From: Longispora albida DSM 44784
GTDB lineage: Bacteria; Actinomycetota; Actinomycetes; Mycobacteriales; Micromonosporaceae
Direction: 5' to 3'
Assembly (NCBI RefSeq): GCF_000379825.1
Contig: NZ_KB903813.1
Span: 383,332 to 447,331, forward strand
Length of the DNA: 64,000 nt
Shown here: positions 53,600-62,473 of the stretch, in pieces
Layout of the letters: each line of letters opens with the position of its first letter
How positions within the stretch are numbered: position 1 is the first letter of the stretch
Program-made: the position numbers and the translations under genes
The notes under the pieces: model-generated
Told to the model about the DNA's origin: nothing
What the model saw: the letters and a program-made list of their open reading frames with translations, nothing else
Database searches by the model: none

Positions 53600-55435
53600 A
53601 TGTGTGGCATTGTCGGGTATGCAGGGGGCCGTCAGGCCCTGGGAATCGTCGTGGACGGCCTTCGCCGTCTGGAGTACCGGGGCTATGACTCCGCAGGTGT
53701 GGCCATTGTGGACGAAGGTGAGCTGACCGCCCTGAAGAAGGCCGGCAAGCTGGCGAACCTGGAGAAGGTCCTGGCCGACGAGGCCGTGAAGGGCGTGACC
53801 GGCATCGGGCACACCCGCTGGGCGACGCACGGCGGCCCGACGGACCGCAACGCGCACCCGCACCTGTCGGTCGACGGCCGGATCGCGATCATCCACAACG
53901 GCATCATCGAGAACTTCTCCGCGCTGCGGGCCGAGCTGACCGCCGGGGGCATCGAGTTCGCCTCCGACACCGACTCCGAGGTCGTCGCGCACCTGATCGC
54001 CGCCCAGGGTGGCGACCTGACCCAGGCCATGCTGGCCGTCTGCCAGCGGCTCGAGGGCGCGTTCACGCTGCTCGCGGTGAGCGCCGACCAGCCGGGCGTC
54101 GTGGTGGGCGCCCGGCGGAACTCGCCGCTGGTCGTGGGCCGTGGCAAGGGCGAGAACTTCCTCGCCTCCGACGTCTCAGCCTTCATCGAGCACACCCGTG
54201 AGGCCGTCGAGCTGGGCCAGGACCAGATCGTCACCATCACCCCGGACAGCATCGACGTGATCGGCTTCGACGGTAAGGCGGCTGTCGGCCGCGACTACCA
54301 CGTCGACTGGGACGCGAGCGCCGCCGAGAAGGGCGGCTACGACTGGTTCATGCTCAAGGAGATCGCCGAGCAGCCCGGCGTGCTCGCCGACACCCTGCGC
54401 GGCCGGCTCACCGAGGCCGGCGAGATCGCGCTGGACGAGGTGCGGCTGACCGACCAGGACCTGCGCGACGTCGACAAGATCTTCATCGTGGCGTGCGGGA
54501 CGGCGTACCACGCCGGCCTCGTCACGAAGTACGCCATCGAGCACTGGACCCGGATCCCGTGCGAGGTCGAGCTGGCCAGCGAGTTCCGGTACCGCGACCC
54601 GGTGCTCGACCGCTCGACGCTGGTCATCGCGATCTCGCAGTCCGGCGAGACGATGGACACGATCATGGCGCTCCGGCACGCGAAGACCCAGAAGGCCCGC
54701 GTGCTGGCCATCTGCAACACCAACGGATCGACCATCCCGCGCGAGTCCGACGCCGTCCTCTACACCCGGGGCGGGCCGGAGGTGGCCGTCGCGTCCACCA
54801 AGGCGTTCCTGACCCAGGTCGCGGCTTGCTACCTGGTCGGCCTGCACCTCGCGCAGGTTCGTGGCATCAAGTTCACCGACGAGGTCGCGGCGATCGTCGC
54901 CGAGCTCCAGGCTATCCCGGCCAAGGTCGAGCAGGTGCTGTCCACGATGGAGCCCGTGCGTGAGCTGGCCCGCGAGCTGGCCGGCGCCCCGACCGTGCTG
55001 TTCATCGGCCGCCACGTCGGCTACCCGGTGGCACTGGAAGGCGCGCTCAAGCTCAAGGAGCTGGCCTACATCCACGCCGAGGGCTTCGCGGCCGGCGAGC
55101 TCAAGCACGGCCCGATCGCGCTGATCGACCAGGGCACGCCCGTCGTGTGCGTGGTGCCCTCGCCGCGCGGCCGGTCGATCCTGCACGACAAGGTCGTGTC
55201 GAACATCCAGGAAGTACGGGCGCGGGGCGCGCGGACCATCGTCATCGCCGAGGAGGGTGACGAGGCCGTCGCCCAGTTCGCCGACGACCTGATCTACGTG
55301 CCGCAGACCCCGACCCTGCTCGCGCCGCTGGTGACCACGGTGCCGATGCAGGTACTCGCGGCGGAGATGGCCCACACCCTCGGCCACGACGTCGACCAGC
55401 CCCGGAACCTGGCGAAGTCGGTGACGGTCGAGTAG
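53600..55435 (+). CDS. glmS: Glutamine-fructose-6-phosphate aminotransferase (isomerizing)
   Basis: Makes glucosamine-6-phosphate from fructose-6-phosphate and glutamine, the first step to UDP-GlcNAc. The 611-residue protein starts MCGIVGYAGGRQA; Cys2 is the N-terminal glutaminase nucleophile, which fixes the start. The glutaminase domain has IGHTRWATHGGPTDRNAHPH. Two SIS isomerase domains follow (IFIVACGTAYHAG, and VLFIGRHVGYPVALEGALKL), with the C-terminal DQPRNLAKSVTVE. The start lacks a ribosome site (see its promoter entry). Confidence 0.97.
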   Translation: MCGIVGYAGGRQALGIVVDGLRRLEYRGYDSAGVAIVDEGELTALKKAGKLANLEKVLADEAVKGVTGIGHTRWATHGGPTDRNAHPHLSVDGRIAIIHNGIIENFSALRAELTAGGIEFASDTDSEVVAHLIAAQGGDLTQAMLAVCQRLEGAFTLLAVSADQPGVVVGARRNSPLVVGRGKGENFLASDVSAFIEHTREAVELGQDQIVTITPDSIDVIGFDGKAAVGRDYHVDWDASAAEKGGYDWFMLKEIAEQPGVLADTLRGRLTEAGEIALDEVRLTDQDLRDVDKIFIVACGTAYHAGLVTKYAIEHWTRIPCEVELASEFRYRDPVLDRSTLVIAISQSGETMDTIMALRHAKTQKARVLAICNTNGSTIPRESDAVLYTRGGPEVAVASTKAFLTQVAACYLVGLHLAQVRGIKFTDEVAAIVAELQAIPAKVEQVLSTMEPVRELARELAGAPTVLFIGRHVGYPVALEGALKLKELAYIHAEGFAAGELKHGPIALIDQGTPVVCVVPSPRGRSILHDKVVSNIQEVRARGARTIVIAEEGDEAVAQFADDLIYVPQTPTLLAPLVTTVPMQVLAAEMAHTLGHDVDQPRNLAKSVTVE

Positions 55436-55450
55436 TCCTGCACCCGGTTG

Positions 55451-55480
55451 ACGGCGGTCCCTCGAGGCCGCCGTTTTCTT
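55451..55480 (+). terminator. Terminator after glmS
   Basis: ACGGCGG / CCGCCGT (55451-55457 / 55468-55474) followed by TTTCTT. It lies between convergent glmS and the nucleotidyltransferase gene. Confidence 0.85.
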
Positions 55481-55489
55481 GTCAGCCCG

Positions 55490-56437
55490 TCACGGCCACG
55501 GCTCGCGGGTGAAGGTGAAGATCTCGTGCAGCCGGGCGGGGTCCGCGGCCGGCAGGTGCACGGCGATCAGGCCGTGCGTCTCGGTGACGAGTTCGCTGAG
55601 TAGAGCCGCGGCCTCGGCTGGCCGGGCGGTCGCCGCGCGGTTGAGCCGGTCGGCGGCCCGGTGCGGGGTGATGGTCAGGCCTGCGAGAGTCCGGTTCGGC
55701 CACTTCGGGCCGGGCCAGTAGCGCCGGTTGAGGCCGCAGAGCATGTGGATGACGGCGCGGGCCACGCTGGCGAAGTGGGCGCGGAGGCCGTGGGGGTCGT
55801 CGCGTTCGAGGTACATCCGCCAGCGCCAGAAGTGGTCGATCTGGCCGAGACTGCGGACGACGGCTGCGGCGAGCGCGTCGGGGTACGTGGCGACCCGGGT
55901 CGTCAGCGCCGAGAGGTCACCGGCGAGAAGCCGGCCCTGGGTGAGGGCTGCGGCGAAGGTCAGCAGGTCCGGGTCGGGAGTGGGGGAGAACAGCCGGTCG
56001 AGGCGGACGTGGGCAGCGGACAGCGGCAGATGGACAACCTCAACGAGGAGCCCTGGCTCGGGGAGGCCGGGTCCGAGGAGACCCGGCTCGGGGAGGCCGC
56101 ATCCGAGGAGGCCAGGACTGGGGAGGCCGGGGTTCGGGAGGCCCCATCCACGGTGGTCTGGTTCGGGGTGGTCCGGTTGTGGGAGGGCCGGACCAGGGGA
56201 GCCGGCTCGGAGGTCGTCGTGCCAGGCGTCGTCCTCCCGGCCGTGGTCGCGGACGTGGCCTGGTACCTCGGTGCGGGCCGGCGGCGGGTCGGCGGGCCAG
56301 AAGACGCCCAGCTCCACATCGGACCAGCGGTCGGCGTGGCCCCGGCCGGTCGAGCCGCCGAGCAGCACGGCGGACGCGCCCAGCTCCGAGTACCAGGTGG
56401 CGTACTGCTTCGCGATCTCGTGCCGGGCGGCCATCAT
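55490..56437 (-). CDS. Nucleotidyltransferase-fold protein with GLPxP repeat insert
   Basis: A 315-residue protein. GGSTGRGHADRWSDVELGVF (about 27-46) is the pol-beta superfamily site (GS...DxE), and the third acid may lie in LVEVVHL. Between them an insert of about 80 residues contains a tandem pentapeptide GLPxP/GLLxP (seven units). The C-terminal helical region (about 160-315) resembles DUF4037 (DHFWRWRMYLERDDPHGLRA). It may modify a small molecule or antibiotic, or be an antitoxin-like MNT relative. The start at ATG 56437 or 56434 has no ribosome site; TACTCT lies six bases upstream. Convergent with glmS. Confidence 0.75.
   Translation of the reverse strand: MMAARHEIAKQYATWYSELGASAVLLGGSTGRGHADRWSDVELGVFWPADPPPARTEVPGHVRDHGREDDAWHDDLRAGSPGPALPQPDHPEPDHRGWGLPNPGLPSPGLLGCGLPEPGLLGPGLPEPGLLVEVVHLPLSAAHVRLDRLFSPTPDPDLLTFAAALTQGRLLAGDLSALTTRVATYPDALAAAVVRSLGQIDHFWRWRMYLERDDPHGLRAHFASVARAVIHMLCGLNRRYWPGPKWPNRTLAGLTITPHRAADRLNRAATARPAEAAALLSELVTETHGLIAVHLPAADPARLHEIFTFTREPWP
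56039..56143 (-). repeat. 15-bp tandem repeat coding GL(P/L)xP units
   Basis: Seven consecutive 15-bp units encode GLPNP, GLPSP, GLLGC, GLPEP, GLLGP, GLPEP and GLLVE within the nucleotidyltransferase gene. A 30-bp higher-order unit (GLPEP-GLLGP) is nearly exact. It keeps the frame, so unit number may vary between strains. Confidence 0.75.
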
Positions 56438-56443
56438 CTACGC

Positions 56444-56449
56444 AGAGTA
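56444..56449 (-). promoter_or_regulatory. -10 element of the nucleotidyltransferase gene
   Basis: TACTCT on the minus strand ends six bases before the ATG at 56437, matching the leaderless spacing seen at glmS, alr and acpS. Confidence 0.45.
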
Positions 56450-56463
56450 CGGGAGTGGTGATC

Positions 56464-56877
56464 CTAAGTGGAGGGTGTTTCTGCCGGGGGCTGGCCGGCG
56501 GGGCGGAGCCAGGCCTCCGAGCCGGCCGCGTGCGGGGCGGCCATCCACGCGATCAGGGCGTCGATGATCGGGGTGAAGTCGCGCCGGGTACGGCGGAAGG
56601 TGCGCGCCGACGTGTACAGCAGCCGGGCCTGGGGCAGGCCGGCCTGGGCAGCCTGGGCGTGGAGCCGGCGGAAGTCCTTCACGTTCTCCGTGACGACACA
56701 CCGGTCCTGGGCGACGCCGTAGGCATACACCTCGGCGTCGGGCAGTGCGCGCAGGTCGGCGCGCTCGGCGACGGCCACCACGTCGTACTGGAGGGCGCGG
56801 AGGGCGCGGGCGATCACGGGGGAGTGCATCTCGTCGAGCAGCAGCCGGACTCCGGCGCGCAGCGGACGACTCGTCAT
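56464..56877 (-). CDS. PIN-like nuclease toxin, DUF5615 type
   Basis: A 137-residue protein with the compact PIN-like pattern: VRLLLDEMHSPVIARALRAL (first acidic site), DAEVYAYGVAQDRCVVTENV (later acids) and KDFRRLH. This matches the DUF5615/MUT7-C type PIN proteins that pair with DUF433 antitoxins. As a predicted RNase toxin its target is unknown. It starts 28 bp after the antitoxin gene. The C-terminal 25 residues are proline/alanine-rich. Confidence 0.8.
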   Translation of the reverse strand: MTSRPLRAGVRLLLDEMHSPVIARALRALQYDVVAVAERADLRALPDAEVYAYGVAQDRCVVTENVKDFRRLHAQAAQAGLPQARLLYTSARTFRRTRRDFTPIIDALIAWMAAPHAAGSEAWLRPAGQPPAETPST

Positions 56878-56905
56878 CGCCCCGGCCCGCAGGTGTTGGC
56901 GTTAC

Positions 56906-57328
56906 TCATGCGAGCAGCCGCTGCTCGGCTTCCCAGGCTGCCTGGGCCGCTTCCGACTCGGCGTCGGCCTCGGCGATCTCCGCGTCGATCTCAGCGGTGA
57001 AGTCCGCGTAGTACCGAATGGCGATCTTGATCTGGGGCACCGGCAGGGACAGGATGTCGGCGGTGGCCGCGATCGCTGCCGGGCCGCGCTCGTCGACCTC
57101 GCGCAGGACCGTGACGATCTCCCAGATGTCCGGCCCGGCGGCGAGGGCCGCGCGACGCCCGCTCGGCCCGTCCTTGAACACGACGCCCGGGTGCTCCACC
57201 AGGCGAAGGCCCTCGTCGACCAGCCGCTGGACCAGCCCGGACACGCTCGCACCCGGCGTGCCAGCCGCCCGGCGGCGCAGCCTGGTGAGCAGATGGTCCT
57301 CAAAACGGACAGAGACCGGCGTAGTCAT
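56906..57328 (-). CDS. Antitoxin with ribbon-helix-helix-like N-terminus and DUF433 domain
   Basis: A 140-residue protein (141 from GTG 57331). The N-terminal part TPVSVRFEDHLLTRLRRRAA resembles a ribbon-helix-helix DNA-binding strand and helix. The middle HPGVVFKDGPSGRRAALAAG with DIWEIVTVLREV and IKIAIRYYADF is a DUF433 domain. The C-terminus is acidic and helical, likely the toxin-neutralising arm. Paired with the PIN-like gene, it forms a type II toxin-antitoxin operon. TACGCT six bases before ATG 57328 suggests a leaderless mRNA under self-repression at the repeats described next. Confidence 0.8.
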   Translation of the reverse strand: MTTPVSVRFEDHLLTRLRRRAAGTPGASVSGLVQRLVDEGLRLVEHPGVVFKDGPSGRRAALAAGPDIWEIVTVLREVDERGPAAIAATADILSLPVPQIKIAIRYYADFTAEIDAEIAEADAESEAAQAAWEAEQRLLA

Positions 57329-57353
57329 CACTACAGCGTAGTGCAGTCACTAC
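57321..57353 (-). promoter_or_regulatory. Toxin-antitoxin operator/promoter
   Basis: CACTAC (57329-57334), GTAGTG (57338-57343) and CACTAC (57348-57353) alternate at 9-10 bp spacing; GTAGT (57321) continues the series. The -10 TACGCT (57335-57340, minus strand) is inside. Short repeats at about one helical turn fit a ribbon-helix-helix repressor, presumably the antitoxin. Confidence 0.55.
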
Positions 57354-57379
57354 ATGATCGGTAGGAGTCGGAAAGGCCC

Positions 57380-57385
57380 TAAGCT
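57380..57385 (+). promoter_or_regulatory. -10 element of acpS
   Basis: TAAGCT ends six bases before the acpS ATG. GAGGG lies between but only two bases from the ATG, too close to act as a ribosome site. A leaderless start is likely. Confidence 0.45.
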
Positions 57386-57391
57386 GAGGGC

Positions 57392-57760
57392 ATGATTGTC
57401 GGGGTTGGCATAGATGTTGTGCTGGTTGAGCGGTTCACCCGGGCGGTCGCCCGGACCCCGCTGCTCGCCGAGCGGCTGTTCACCGAGGCTGAGCGGCTGA
57501 CGCCCTCCGGCAACCCCCGTGCGCCGGAGTCGCTCGCCGCGCGGTTCGCCGCGAAGGAGGCCGTGGCCAAGGCCCTCGGCGCCCCGGCAGGCCTGCTCTG
57601 GCACGACTGCGAGATCGTCACCGACCCGGAGGGCCGGCCGTGGCTGACCGTCTCCGGCACCGTCGCCGCAGCGGCCAAGGAGCGCGGTATCGCCCGCTGG
57701 CACCTGTCCCTCTCCCACGACGGCGGGATCGCCTCGGCGATGGTGGTCGCTGAGGGATGA
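57392..57760 (+). CDS. acpS: Holo-[acyl-carrier-protein] synthase
   Basis: Transfers phosphopantetheine from CoA to acyl carrier protein. The 122-residue protein has [12 protein letters not shown] with the magnesium Asp8 and [16 protein letters not shown] with the catalytic Glu, the two AcpS signatures, and [23 protein letters not shown] 57392. The stop overlaps nnrD by ATGA. Divergent from the toxin-antitoxin operon (63 bp). Confidence 0.95.
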   Translation: MIVGVGIDVVLVERFTRAVARTPLLAERLFTEAERLTPSGNPRAPESLAARFAAKEAVAKALGAPAGLLWHDCEIVTDPEGRPWLTVSGTVAAAAKERGIARWHLSLSHDGGIASAMVVAEG

Positions 57761-59133
57761 GAGGCGTGTGGACGGTCGCCGACATCCGGCAGGCCGAGCG
57801 GAAACAGGCCCACGAGCCGCTGATGGCCAGGGCGGCAACCGGCCTCGCGCGCCGTTGCACCACCATGCTTTCTTCCGTGTACGGCGCGCGCGTCCTGCTC
57901 CTGATCGGCAGCGGTGCCAACGGCGGCGACGCGCTCCTCGCCGGGGCACAGCTCGCCAGGCGCGGCGCCCAGTGCTCGGCGCTGCTCCTCTCCGAGCGGT
58001 ACCACGCGGAGGGCATGGCGGCCTTCCGTGCGGCTGGCGGCCGGATCGTGTCCACTGTGGTCCCCGCCGACCTGGTCATCGACGGGATCGTGGGCATCGG
58101 CGGTACCGGCGGGCTGCGTTCCCCGCTGCCCGAGCTGCCCGAAGCCCCCGTCATCGCCGTCGACCTGCCGAGTGGCGTGGACGCCGACACCGGTGCCGTA
58201 CCGGGGCTGGCGCTGAAGGCCGACGTCACGGTCACCTTCGGCTGCCTGAAGCCGGGGCTGGTGGCCGGGGAGGGCGCGCAGTACGCCGGGCAGGTCGACG
58301 TCGTGGACATCGGCTTCGAGCTGCCCGAGCCGAGGCTGTGGGTCGCGGACATCGGCGACGTCGCCGCGCGGTGGCCGTGGCCGAGGACGGGTGACGACAA
58401 GTACAGCCGGGGCGTGGTCGGGATCGCGGCCGGCTCGCGGCGGTACCCGGGGGCCGGCGTCCTCGCGGTCGGCGGAGCCTCGGCCGGGCCCGCCGGCTAC
58501 ATCCGGTACGCGGGCGCCGGGGCCTCGGCCGTCCGCGACCACCACCCGCACGTCGTGACCACCGACCGGCTGGCCGACGCCGGCCGGGTGCAGGCCTGGG
58601 TGGTCGGGCCAGGGCTCAGCCTCGACAGCCCGGGGCAGGCCGACCTGCGCACGGCGATCCTGGAACAGGTGCCGTTGTGCCTCGACGCCGACGCGCTCAC
58701 CCTCATCGCCGCCCACCCGGGCTGGCTGGAAGGCCGGGAGAAGCCGCTGGTGCTCACGCCGCACGACGGGGAGTACGAACGGCTCGCCGGGCACCCACCC
58801 GGGCCGGACCGGGTCGCGGCCGCCCGCGACCTCGCCGCCCGCATGAACGCGACAGTCCTGCTGAAGGGACCCCGGACGGTGATCGCCGACCCGGACGGGA
58901 CGGCGTTCGTCAACCCGACAGGGACGCCTGCGCTGGCCACCGCAGGTACCGGTGACGTGCTGGCCGGGCTCCTCGGCTCCCTGCTCGCCGGTGGAGTCGA
59001 GCCGATCTGGGCTGCGGTGTGCGCGGCGTACGTCCACGGCCTGGCTGGCCAGCACGCCGCCCGCTCCGGCCCGGTGACGGCATCGGACGTGGCGGCGGCA
59101 CTCCGGCCGGTGGTCAGCTCGCTGCTCTCATGA
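57757..59133 (+). CDS. nnrD: Bifunctional NAD(P)H-hydrate epimerase / ADP-dependent dehydratase
   Basis: Repairs hydrated NAD(P)H. The N-terminal YjeF epimerase domain (about 1-205) has [20 protein letters not shown] and [15 protein letters not shown]. The C-terminal ribokinase-like dehydratase domain (about 215-458) has [27 protein letters not shown] and the nucleotide site [20 protein letters not shown]. Length 458 fits the fused form. ATGA overlap with acpS; the dispersed palindrome starts 3 bp after the stop. Confidence 0.95.
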   Translation: MRGVWTVADIRQAERKQAHEPLMARAATGLARRCTTMLSSVYGARVLLLIGSGANGGDALLAGAQLARRGAQCSALLLSERYHAEGMAAFRAAGGRIVSTVVPADLVIDGIVGIGGTGGLRSPLPELPEAPVIAVDLPSGVDADTGAVPGLALKADVTVTFGCLKPGLVAGEGAQYAGQVDVVDIGFELPEPRLWVADIGDVAARWPWPRTGDDKYSRGVVGIAAGSRRYPGAGVLAVGGASAGPAGYIRYAGAGASAVRDHHPHVVTTDRLADAGRVQAWVVGPGLSLDSPGQADLRTAILEQVPLCLDADALTLIAAHPGWLEGREKPLVLTPHDGEYERLAGHPPGPDRVAAARDLAARMNATVLLKGPRTVIADPDGTAFVNPTGTPALATAGTGDVLAGLLGSLLAGGVEPIWAAVCAAYVHGLAGQHAARSGPVTASDVAAALRPVVSSLLS

Positions 59134-59135
59134 TC

Positions 59136-59177
59136 GTGGGACCCCTCATGCTGCTATAGCGACATGAGGGGTCCCAC
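59136..59177. repeat. Dispersed palindrome, copy 2 (reverse orientation)
   Basis: GTGGGACCCCTCATG (59136-59150), a 12-nt loop and its perfect complement (59163-59177). Compared as a reverse complement, it equals the copy at 31792-31839 except for two loop bases, and the CGATCATG flank is shared. It follows nnrD directly and can act as its terminator. Confidence 0.75.
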
Positions 59178-59213
59178 ACCCAGTGGTTGGCGGGTGACAC
59201 AAGGTCATCCAGT

Positions 59214-59219
59214 TAGGCT
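59214..59219 (+). promoter_or_regulatory. -10 element of alr
   Basis: TAGGCT ends six bases before ATG 59226; the same hexamer is used at glmS. No ribosome site is present. Confidence 0.5.
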
Positions 59220-59225
59220 GGAGTG

Positions 59226-60335
59226 ATGTGGCAGGCTGAGGCGAGTATCGAGCTGGATGCGATCACGGCTAACGTCGCCCGGTTGAAGGCAGCTACCTCG
59301 GCCGAGGTCATGGCAGTCCTGAAGGCCGACGGCTACGGCCACGGCGCGGTGCAGACCGCCCACGCAGCGCTCGCCGGCGGAGCCACCCGGTTCGGTGTGG
59401 CGACGATCGAGGAAGCCCTGAAGCTGCGGGCAGCCGGGATCACCGCGCCGGTCCTCGCCTGGCTCGCCGCGCCGGGCATGCCCCGTGAGCAGGCCATCGC
59501 CGCCGACATCGAACTTTCTGCCGCCTCGCTGACCGAGCTGGCCGAGGTGGCGGCCGGCGCGACGGTCGCCGGGAAGACCGCACGGGTGCACCTCAAGGTC
59601 GACACCGGGCTCGGCCGGGGTGGCGCGCAGCCGCACGACTGGCTGGAGCTGGTCGAGGCCGCGGCCAAGGCCCAGGCCGGCGGGCACGTCGACATCGTCG
59701 GCGTGTGGAGCCACCTGGTCTACGCCGACGTGCCGGACCACCCGACCAACGCCCGGCAGATCAAGGTCTTCGAGGAGGCCCTGGAGGTCGCGACCGCCGC
59801 CGGCCTCAAGCCGGCCCAGCGGCACATCGCCAACTCCGCCGCCACGCTCGCGCTGCCGTCTGCGCACTACGACGTGGTCCGGCCCGGCATCGCCGTCTAC
59901 GGGCTGTCGCCGATCCCCGGCGTCGACTTCGGCCTCCGCCCGGCGATGACCGTGCGGGCCAGGGTGACGATCGCGAAGCGGGTGCCGGCCGGGCACGGCG
60001 TGTCCTACGGGCACATCTACGAGACGAAGAACGAGACGACGCTGGCCGTGGTGCCGATCGGGTACGCCGACGGCCTGTCCCGCGCCGCGTCGAACGTCGG
60101 CCCGCTGTGGCTGGGCAGCTCGCGCAAGACGATCTCCGGCCGGGTGTGCATGGACCAGGTGATCGTGGACTGCGGCGACGACCCGGTGCAGGCCGGCGAC
60201 GTGGCGATCCTGTTCGGCCCCGGCGATGACGGGGAACCGACCGCCGACGACTGGGCAAAGGTGCTCGGCACCATCAACTATGAAGTGGTGACGAGTTTCG
60301 GAGGACAGGCTCGCATTCCGCGGGTGTACCGGTGA
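59226..60335 (+). CDS. alr: Alanine racemase
   Basis: PLP enzyme that makes D-alanine for peptidoglycan. The 369-residue protein has the PLP lysine in VMAVLKADGYGHGAV (about 35-40), the catalytic Tyr in GHGVSYGHIYETKNE, and SGRVCMDQVIVDCGDDP. ATG 59226 is preferred to GTG 59223 because of the -10 spacing. GTGA overlap with the following hydrolase. Standard alr-tsaE-tsaB neighbourhood. Confidence 0.96.
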   Translation: MWQAEASIELDAITANVARLKAATSAEVMAVLKADGYGHGAVQTAHAALAGGATRFGVATIEEALKLRAAGITAPVLAWLAAPGMPREQAIAADIELSAASLTELAEVAAGATVAGKTARVHLKVDTGLGRGGAQPHDWLELVEAAAKAQAGGHVDIVGVWSHLVYADVPDHPTNARQIKVFEEALEVATAAGLKPAQRHIANSAATLALPSAHYDVVRPGIAVYGLSPIPGVDFGLRPAMTVRARVTIAKRVPAGHGVSYGHIYETKNETTLAVVPIGYADGLSRAASNVGPLWLGSSRKTISGRVCMDQVIVDCGDDPVQAGDVAILFGPGDDGEPTADDWAKVLGTINYEVVTSFGGQARIPRVYR

Positions 60336-61402
60336 CGGGTAAACCGACGAGCCGGAAGAAGAAGGCGACCCTCTTCGGGGCGATCGTCGGTGTGGCCGCG
60401 GCCGGGGTGGCTGCCGGGATCGCCGCCGAGCGCGTGCTCGTGGGGCGGACCCGGAAGGCCATCGCGGAGGACCCGCTGGCCGCCGAGCCGTTCGACAAGC
60501 TCCCGTACGACGAGCGGCGCATGGTCGTCACCGAGGACGACGTCGACGTCTACGCCGAGATCTGCCGTGGCGGGGACGGCACAGCTCCCACGCTCGTGTT
60601 CGTGCACGGGTTCTGCCTGGACATGGGCACGTTCCACTTCCAGCGGCGCGCTTTGCAGGGCACGTACGACATGGTCTTCTACGACCAGCCGGGGCACGGC
60701 AAGTCGGGGCGGCAGGCCGCAGGGGACTACGACCTGGCCAGCCTGGCGGCGACCCTGCGCAGAGTGATCGACGAGACCGTGCCGGACGGCCCGCTCGTCC
60801 TGGTCGGGCACTCGATGGGCGCGATGGCGATCATGTCCTTCGCCGAGCAGTGGCCTGCCCTGATCAAGAACCGGGTGGCCGGCGTCGCCCTGCTCAACAC
60901 CTCGGCAGGCAAGCTGGACGAGGTCACGTTCGGCCTGCCGAGGGCCGTCAGCGGCATCCGCAAGCCGATCGTCCCCGTACTGGCCACGGCAGGCCGGCTC
61001 ACCCCCGGCGTGATCGACAAGGCCCGCCGGGCGTCCTCGGACCTGTTCTGGCTGCTGACCCGGCGGTACGGCTTCGGGACGGCCAAGCCCAGTCCCGCGC
61101 TGGTGTCCTATGTGGAACGTATGATTTCCCGGACCTCTGTGGAGATCATGGCCGGGTACGTGAAGACGCTGATGACCCACTCGCGCTCGGCGGCGCTCGC
61201 CCGGCTGGTGAAGAAGGAAGTGCTGGTGGTGGCGGGCGACAAGGACCTGTTCACCCCGCCGGAGCACGCGGAGGAGATCTGCCGCATGCTGCCCTCCGCC
61301 GAGGTGCTGATCGTCCCCGACGCCGGCCACCTGGCCCTGCTGGAGCATCCCGAGCCGGTCAACCAGGCCCTGATCTCCCTGGTCCGCCGGGCCGCCGGCT
61401 GA
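60332..61402 (+). CDS. Membrane-anchored alpha/beta hydrolase
   Basis: A 356-residue protein. The N-terminal basic stretch and helix (about 10-34, ATLFGAIVGVAAAGVAAGIA) form a signal anchor. The hydrolase domain has VFVHGFCLDMGTFHF, nucleophile VGHSMGAMAI, acid in VVAGDKDLFTPPEHA and His in PDAGHLALLEHP. It is the alpha/beta hydrolase commonly found after alr in actinobacteria; its substrate is unknown. GTGA overlap with alr and one-base overlap with the glycosylase. Confidence 0.88.
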   Translation: MTGKPTSRKKKATLFGAIVGVAAAGVAAGIAAERVLVGRTRKAIAEDPLAAEPFDKLPYDERRMVVTEDDVDVYAEICRGGDGTAPTLVFVHGFCLDMGTFHFQRRALQGTYDMVFYDQPGHGKSGRQAAGDYDLASLAATLRRVIDETVPDGPLVLVGHSMGAMAIMSFAEQWPALIKNRVAGVALLNTSAGKLDEVTFGLPRAVSGIRKPIVPVLATAGRLTPGVIDKARRASSDLFWLLTRRYGFGTAKPSPALVSYVERMISRTSVEIMAGYVKTLMTHSRSAALARLVKKEVLVVAGDKDLFTPPEHAEEICRMLPSAEVLIVPDAGHLALLEHPEPVNQALISLVRRAAG

Positions 61403-62001
61403 TGACCCAGCCGCCCGGCGAGGAGTGGCGGGAACTCGCCACCCGGATCAAGGGCTGCGTCCGCTGCCGGGAACTCGCCGCCGTCCGCAACACGGTCGTC
61501 GTCGGCGAGCACGGCCAGTTCACCCGGCGGCTCGCCCTGGTCGGGGAGGCGCCGGGCGCGCAGGAGGACGCCACCGGCAAGCCGTTCGTCGGCCGGTCAG
61601 GGCAGCTCCTCGACCAGCTGCTGTCCGACGCCGGCCTGTCGCGGTCCGAGACGGCGGTACTCGGCGTGATCAAGTGCCGCCCGCCCGGCAACCGCACTCC
61701 GAAAGCCCCGGAGATCGCCAACTGCCGGCCCTGGCTCGAGACCCAGCTGACCCTGCTCAACCCGCGGGTGATCGTCGCGCTCGGCCTGACGGCCGCCGCG
61801 TGGTTCCTCGGTACCCGGGTGACTTTGGCCCAGGTACGGGGTGCTGTGCACAATATTGGCGGGCGGGCCGTCGTCGTGACGTACCACCCGGCGGCAGCCG
61901 CTCGGTTCGGCCCGAACGGCAAGCCCCTCGCGGCGCTCCGCGACGACCTGGCACTCGCTGCCCGGCTGCTCGGCGAGGCCCTGCAACCGGACGGGCAGTA
62001 G
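61402..62001 (+). CDS. Uracil-DNA glycosylase, family 4-like (4Fe-4S)
   Basis: Removes uracil from DNA. The 199-residue protein has CVRCRELAAVRNTVVVGE (first Cys pair), catalytic motif LVGEAPGAQEDATGKPFVGR, IKCRPPGNRTPKAPEIANCR (second Cys pair) and TYHPAAAARF. The four cysteines fit the iron-sulphur cluster of family 4/5 enzymes; GEAPG supports family 4. The start at ATG 61402 overlaps the hydrolase stop (TGATG). Confidence 0.9.
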   Translation: MTQPPGEEWRELATRIKGCVRCRELAAVRNTVVVGEHGQFTRRLALVGEAPGAQEDATGKPFVGRSGQLLDQLLSDAGLSRSETAVLGVIKCRPPGNRTPKAPEIANCRPWLETQLTLLNPRVIVALGLTAAAWFLGTRVTLAQVRGAVHNIGGRAVVVTYHPAAAARFGPNGKPLAALRDDLALAARLLGEALQPDGQ

Positions 62002-62020
62002 TACAAGGGAGAGGTGCCTA

Positions 62021-62473
62021 GTGATCACCCTGCCGACCGTGGCAGACACCCGGGCGTTCGGCGCCCGGATCGCCGCCGTACTCCGGCCCGGGGACCTGGT
62101 GGTGCTCACCGGCCCCCTCGGCGCGGGCAAGACGGCCTTCGCGCAAGGCGTCGGGCACGGGCTGGCGGTGGCGGGCGAGGTCACCAGCCCGACCTTCGTG
62201 ATCGCCCGCGTGCACCACGGCGAGCTGCCGCTCGTGCACGTCGACGCCTACCGGCTCGGGTCCGTCGGTGAGCTGGAGGACCTCGACCTGGAATACTCCC
62301 TCGACGAGTCGGTGACCCTCGTCGAATGGGGCCACGGGCTCGTCGGCCGGCTCGCCGAGTCGTACCTGGAGATCACGTTCGCCCGGCTGGACGACGACAC
62401 CCGCACCGCCCGGCTCGAAGCGCACGGCGCGCAGTGGAAGGAAAGGCTGGCCCATGCTGACCTTGGTGATTGA
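62021..62473 (+). CDS. tsaE: tRNA threonylcarbamoyladenosine biosynthesis protein TsaE
   Basis: ATPase partner of TsaB-TsaD in t6A37 tRNA modification. The 150-residue protein has the P-loop LTGPLGAGKTAFAQGVGHG, the Switch-I-like SPTFVIARVH and VHVDAYRLGSVGELEDL-type Walker B region. GTG start after GGGAGAGG. It overlaps tsaB by 20 bp. Confidence 0.95.
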   Translation: MITLPTVADTRAFGARIAAVLRPGDLVVLTGPLGAGKTAFAQGVGHGLAVAGEVTSPTFVIARVHHGELPLVHVDAYRLGSVGELEDLDLEYSLDESVTLVEWGHGLVGRLAESYLEITFARLDDDTRTARLEAHGAQWKERLAHADLGD

